Made by a program: the position numbers and the translations under genes. Below the pieces are notes generated by a model that worked only from the letters and a program-made list of their open reading frames with translations, ran no database searches and was not told the origin of the DNA. DNA of 64,000 nucleotides, taken from NCBI GenBank assembly GCA_051294375.1, contig CM119264.1:19599590-19663589 (forward strand), read 5' to 3'. The stretch's first letter is position 1; every line of letters starts with the position of its first letter. Below, piece after piece: positions 54,301 to 60,300 of this stretch. The DNA is from Paraspadella gotoi (Eukaryota > Chaetognatha).

Positions 54301-57300
54301 ATTTGAAATAGCTACATATGATGTGGTTAATAATTTTCTTAATGAAAAATTTGATGTAAATAATGATAAAAATTATTCATTGCCCAAATAAAATATGAGG
54401 ATGGTAACGAATTTGAAGTTCCAATTATTCAAAAAAGTGAAAAAATTAAAGGATCTACTGCTCACACAAAAATACAAGGCAAAAATAAACTTAAAAGAAT
54501 CATCAACTATTTTACCCAAGCCTAAAATCAAATACGACCACTGTCACCTCAAGAAGCTATTGATTCATTAACCTGGGAGTTTAATGATGATTGGACACCA
54601 GCTGGTTATGAAGTAGCATCAAAAAAAGAGATAGAAGAAGCATTATCTCAAAAAGCTTCTTTAGATCAAATTAAGAAAATGTTTATTGCTGAAATTTCTT
54701 ATACTGATGGAACAGAATTCAAAATGGCAGTTGTTTTAAAAGATACAGTTGAAAAGTATATTGCAAATACAAAATTACATGGAAAAATGAAAATTAACCC
54801 GGAAAAAGTAGATTCATTAGCAAAACCGAATGTTGAAATTAAACCAATTAGTTCAATGCAATCATTTGAAAATTTTTGCTGGAATTGCCTGAAGAATGGA
54901 CACCAACTGGATATGTTGTTGCGTCACATGCTGAAATTACAGATTTAATTTCAGAAACCGTAGCTAAAGAATCTGTAAATAAGTTCTTTGTGGCTGAAGT
55001 CAAGCTTGCAGATGGTACTCATTTTGAAGTACCCATTGTTAGAGAGAAAGAAACATTAGAAGAGTTCAAAGCTCAACATAAGTTACAAACTAAATCTTCT
55101 AATAAACTTGTCAATGAAGCAATTTTAACTGGAAAGCCAAATATATCTGTGATCCCCTTTAGTGCAAATGTGACTGTAGAAAATTTTTCATGGGAATTTC
55201 CTAATGACCACGCACCGCCAGGATTTGAAATAGCAACATATGATGTTGTTAATAATTTTCTCAACGAAAAATTTGATGTAAATAATGATAAAAAATTATT
55301 CATTGCCCAAATAAAATATAAGGATGGTAATGAATTTGAAGTTCCAATTATACAAAAAAGTGAAAAAATTAAAGGATCTACTGCTCACACAAAAATACAA
55401 AGCAAAATAATTTTAAAAGAATCATCAACTATTTTACCCAAGCCTAATATACAATTACGACCACTGTCACCTCAAGAAGCTATTGATTCATTAACCTGGG
55501 AATTTAATGATGATTGGACACCAGCTGGTTATGAAATAGCATCAAAAAAAGAGATAGAAGAAGCATTATCTCAAAAAGATTCTTTGGATCAAATTAAGAA
55601 AATGTTTATTGCTGAAATTTCTTATACTGATGGAACAGAATTCAAAATGGCAGTTGTTTTAAAAGATACAGTTGAAAAGTTTATTGCAAATACAAAATTA
55701 CATAAAAAAATGAAATTTAACTCGGAAAAAGTAGATTCTTTAGCAAAACCGAATGTTGAAATTAAACCAATTAGTTCAATGCAATCATTTGAAAAATTTT
55801 TGCTGGGAATTGCCTGAAGAATGGACACCAACTGGATATATTGTTGCGTCACCTGCTGAAATTACAGATTTAATTTCAGAAACCGTGGCTAAGGATTCTG
55901 TAAATAAGTTCTTTGTGGCGNNNNNNNNNNNNNNNNNNNNNNNNNCTGAAGTCAAGCTTGCAGATGGTACTCATTTTGAAGTACCTGTTGTTAGAGAGAA
56001 GGAAACATTAGTAGAGTTCAAAGCTCAACATAAGTTACAAACTAAATCTTCTAAAAAACTTGTTAATGAAGCAATTTTAACAGGAAAGCCAAAGATATCT
56101 GTGCTCCCATTTACGTCAAACATATCCATAGAAAATTTTTCATGGGAATTTCCTAATGAGCATGGTCTGCCAGGATTTGAAATAGCAACATATGATGTGG
56201 TTGATAATTTTCTCAATGAAAAATTTGATGTAAATAATGATAAAAAATTATTCATTGCCCAAATAAAATATGAGGATGGTAATGAATTTGAAGTTCCAAT
56301 TATTCAAAAAAATGACAAAATTAAAGGATCTACTGCTCACACAAAAATACAAGGCAAAATAATTTTAAAAGAATCATCAACTATTTTACCCAAGCCTAAT
56401 ATACAAATACGATCACTGTCACCTCAAGAAGCTATTGATTCATTAACCTGGGAGCTTAATGATGATTGGACACCTGTTGGTTATGAGAGAGCATCAAGAA
56501 AAGAGATAAAAGAGGCATTGTCTCAAAAGGCTTCTATGGATCAAATTGAAAAATTTTTCATTGCTGAAATTTCTTTTGATGGAACAGAATTTAAATTTCC
56601 TGTTCAACAACAAAAAAGTTCTGATTGCTATGTTCATCATAACGCGGTTGCTGAAAGTAAAATAGTCAACATAAAACCTTTTTCAACTTCAGAATCAATT
56701 AAAAATTTAACATGGGAGCTTGAACGTAATCTAATGCCAGTTGGATATGAAGTTGCATCGAAAGAAATTGTAAATGACGCTCTTTCAAAACCATGCAAAA
56801 TGGATGTAACTCAAAAGCTTTATATTGCTGAAATAAAGAATATGAGCGGATCCAAATTTGAAATTCCTCTTTTAAAGCAATCCTCGCCAAAATTAGAATT
56901 TAAAGCAAAATCTAAATTACATACAAAAATGAGAATGAAATTTGGTATTTCAAGTGAACTACCTCAGCCTGCTATTGAAATCCGGCCATTTTTTACCCCT
57001 GAAGCCTTCGAAAAAGTAGTTTGGGATTTGCCTAACGAATGGGATATTATTGGACAAGAAATAGCTTCACAAAAGGAAGTAAAGGACTTTATTTCTGAGC
57101 AGTTAAAAAAAGATAGTACTGAAAAATATTTTGTGGCAAATATAAAATATACTAATGGAAAGCAATACGAGATTCCTTTAATTAAAGAAAAAGAATTATT
57201 AGAAAAAATAAAAGCTAGAATAAAAATACAAAGCAAACAAAAAATCAAATTTGATGAAAAAATTATACTTTCAAAGCCTGACATACTTTTGAGACCGTTT

Positions 57301-60300
57301 TCTTCTTCTGAGGTAATTGAAAATTACTTATGGGAAATTCCTGAAGAGTGGGCTCCTGTTGGATACCATGTTTGTAATCAGGGAGTAATCGACGAGATAT
57401 TAGCTGGTGGTATAAAAAAAGATACAGCACAAAAATTATTTATTGGTTTAGTTAATTTTGATGATGGCACTAAATTTGAAGTTCCTTTGTTTTATGAAGA
57501 AAAAACAATTGAAAACAATTATTTTGCTAATGAAACTAAAAATAAAGATGAATTTCTTGATCAAGCAAAAACTATTGGAAAACCAAAAGTAAAAATAGGG
57601 CCATTTCCATCTATAGGAAATATTAATGAATTGTCATGGGAACTTGAACAAGAATTAGTGCCTGTTGGATTTGAAGTCGCACCTGAAGAGTTTGTAAAAG
57701 AGGTACTTAGCAGAAATGCAGAAGGTGAAATAATTCAAAAGCTTTATATTGCGCACATTGAGAATTTGAATGAAACAAAGTTTCAAGTACCACTTGTAGA
57801 AATCAAAGAAATGAACTTAAAATCAGAAGCTAAAAGTAAGATACACACTCAAATTAAAATGCAGGTTGACACATTAAAAAGATTACCAAAGCCTAATATT
57901 AAAATCCGCCCATTTTCTTGCAATGAAATGATTGAAAACTTTGCTTGGAACCTACCTCTTGAATGGAATTCAATTGGATTAGAAATAGCATCACAACGAG
58001 ATGTCGAAGATTTCAATTCTGAAAAAGCAAAAAGAGAAGAAACTCAAAAACTTTTTGTAGCCCAAATTGAATATACAGATGGATCAAAATTTGAAGTTCC
58101 TGTAATTAAAGAAAAAAAACTGGTTGAAAAATTGAAAGCAAATATAAAGTTAAATAGTAAGTTTAAAGTTAACAGGGATGGAAGAATAGAAACATCAAAG
58201 CCTACAGTGCATTTAAAACCTTTTTCTTCTTCTGAATCAACTGAAAAATATTTTTGGGAAGTACCAACCGACTGGGCTCCGGTGGGATATCAAGTGTGCA
58301 ATGAAGAAATAATAAATGAAATCCTTGCTGACAGAGTAAAAACGGAAAACGCTCAAAAACTGTATATTGGGAGAGTTATTTGCGCAGATGGAACAGAATT
58401 TCAAGTGCCTTTTATTCAAGATTGTGTTTTAACGGAGAAACAGAAAGCCGAAATAATGTTCCAACCAGACCACATATTGAATGATGAAAAAAATCAAAAA
58501 AGTTTACAACCTCAGATTGAAATTAGACCATTTTCTTCCAATGAGTATTTAGAAAGCTTTGCTTGGGAATTACCCATTGATTTGAATATAAATGGATTTG
58601 AGGTAGCAACAAAAAAAGAAGTTAATCACTTTATGATTCAGCAAGTAAAAAGAGAAGAAACGCAAAAACTATTTGTTGCCATAATTAAATTTGTAGATGG
58701 AACAAAATCGGAGGTTCCCGTGATAAAAGGAAAGGATTTGTTTGACAAGTCAAAGGCAAATATAAAGTTACACAGAAAGCTGGAAGTAAACACAGATGGT
58801 AGAATTGAAATATCAAAACCCACTATATATATAAAACCATTTTCCTCCTTTGAATTTAGTGAAAATCATTTTTGGGAAATCCCAGAAGAATGGTCACCTG
58901 AAGGGTATCAGGTTTGCAACGATGAATTAATGGCTGATATTGTAGCTGGAAAAGTAAAAGAAGATACATCTCTAAATTTATTTATTGGACAAGTCAAGTT
59001 TTCTGACCAAACTAAATTTAAAGTGCCTTTGATGCAATGCCAAAAGAAATTGGAAGAGCAGAAAGCTGATATTGTATTAGGAGAAAAAAAAGTAATAAAT
59101 TCGGAGAAACTAAAAACAGCTCTAACACGAGATGAATATGAAATCAACGCTGGAATGGAATTATTTATAGAAGTGAAAACAAATTTGGTTTCAAACATTC
59201 AAATTGTTTGGTATCATAATGGATATGTGATAGAAAATTCTTGTAACAACATAATGAATTTTGATGAAAATATTGGAATAGCCTCTTTGAAAATTGTAGA
59301 AGTCCTTCCAATGCATTCAGGAATTTATGAATGCAAAATCACTGGATGTAATGATGAAAAAGTTCATAAAACCATGCATGTTAAAGTTATTGGCACAGTT
59401 GAAATTCGACCAAAGTTTACAGAAACAATGTCTCCTGATTTTATCCAAGTTGGTGAAACTGTGAATGTATTTTTAAAATTGATAGGAAATCCAATCCCTA
59501 CAGTAAAATTAGTAAAAAATTCCATGGTTCTCAATAGTGACTTGACAGACAACATTAGCTTCTCTTATAATGATGAAAGTGGAGTTGTAAACATAATACT
59601 ATCTAAAGTAACCCTAGCTCAAAGTGGTAGATATGACTGCATTGCTAATAATTCAGTTGGTGAAGCAACATTTTCATTTGATTTGAATATAAATGAGCCC
59701 CAAAAAACTTTACCAACTTTTATAAAAAAACTAGAAGATTTAACAGCAATTGAAGGAAGCCAAGTTTCATTGCATGTTGTAGTAAGTGGCCAACCAAATC
59801 CAGATATATCCTGGTATGTTCAAGATTCAAAGCTCGAAGATAGTGATCCATTATACTCATTTATTTATGATGATGATACAGGAGAATGCACTTTATTGAT
59901 TAAAAAAATGTCACAATCCACTGCGGGAAAAATTGTATGTTTGATTAGCAATTCTGTAGGAGAATCGAAAAGTGAAGCAAAATTATCTATCGGTGGTTCT
60001 CTACCAATTATACTAAAAGAACTTGAAAATATTGAAAGTAAGGTTGGTGCAATTAACATACAATTGAAATGTGTTATTAAACCCGAATTACATATAAAGT
60101 GTGAATGGTTTCAAAATGAAATTCCTTTAAAAGAAGCAAAAAGTGAATATGATAATAAAACGGGAAAAATATCCTTGATTATACCAAAATTGTTAATAAA
60201 ACATTTTGGCTATTATAAGCTCAGGGTTGCAAATGAATATGGTTATTCCGAAACACATTGCAGAATTCAAATTATTAGTCCTCCTAAGATTTTGGAAGAT

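Larger units (their letters stand above)
44553..59110 (+). repeat. tandem array of an unrecognised ~102-residue domain
   Basis: Units start at 44553, 44862, 45174, 45480 and 45786 in the clean 5' part (306-312 bp each). Pattern: Lys-Pro-x-Ile/Val-x-hydrophobic-x-Pro-Phe/Ile; a Trp core (ENFCWELPEEWTPTGYVVAS in one type); KFFVAEVKLADGTHFEVPVV; then a ~30-residue basic linker (KAQHKLQTKSSKK). Three types (A, B, C) alternate as a 924-bp higher-order repeat. From about 56595 eight diverged units follow in the order D-E-F-D-E-F-E-F, with D, E and F recognisable by GYEVAS, IASQ and GYxVCN. Not Ig, Fn3 or PEVK by eye. Confidence 0.85.

Noticed and set aside
46814-55900. Interpretation of the array as a decaying pseudogene
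   Set aside because: Units before and after are intact and in frame; the defects are confined to the part with N gaps and duplicated blocks, which points to assembly error.
44645-56255. Repeated minus-strand frames of 60-130 residues in the array
   Set aside because: They are antisense shadows of the repeat units, recurring with the same period.
44553-59110. Regular repeat array as a CRISPR
   Set aside because: The repeats are coding, 306-312 bp, without spacers, and in an animal gene.
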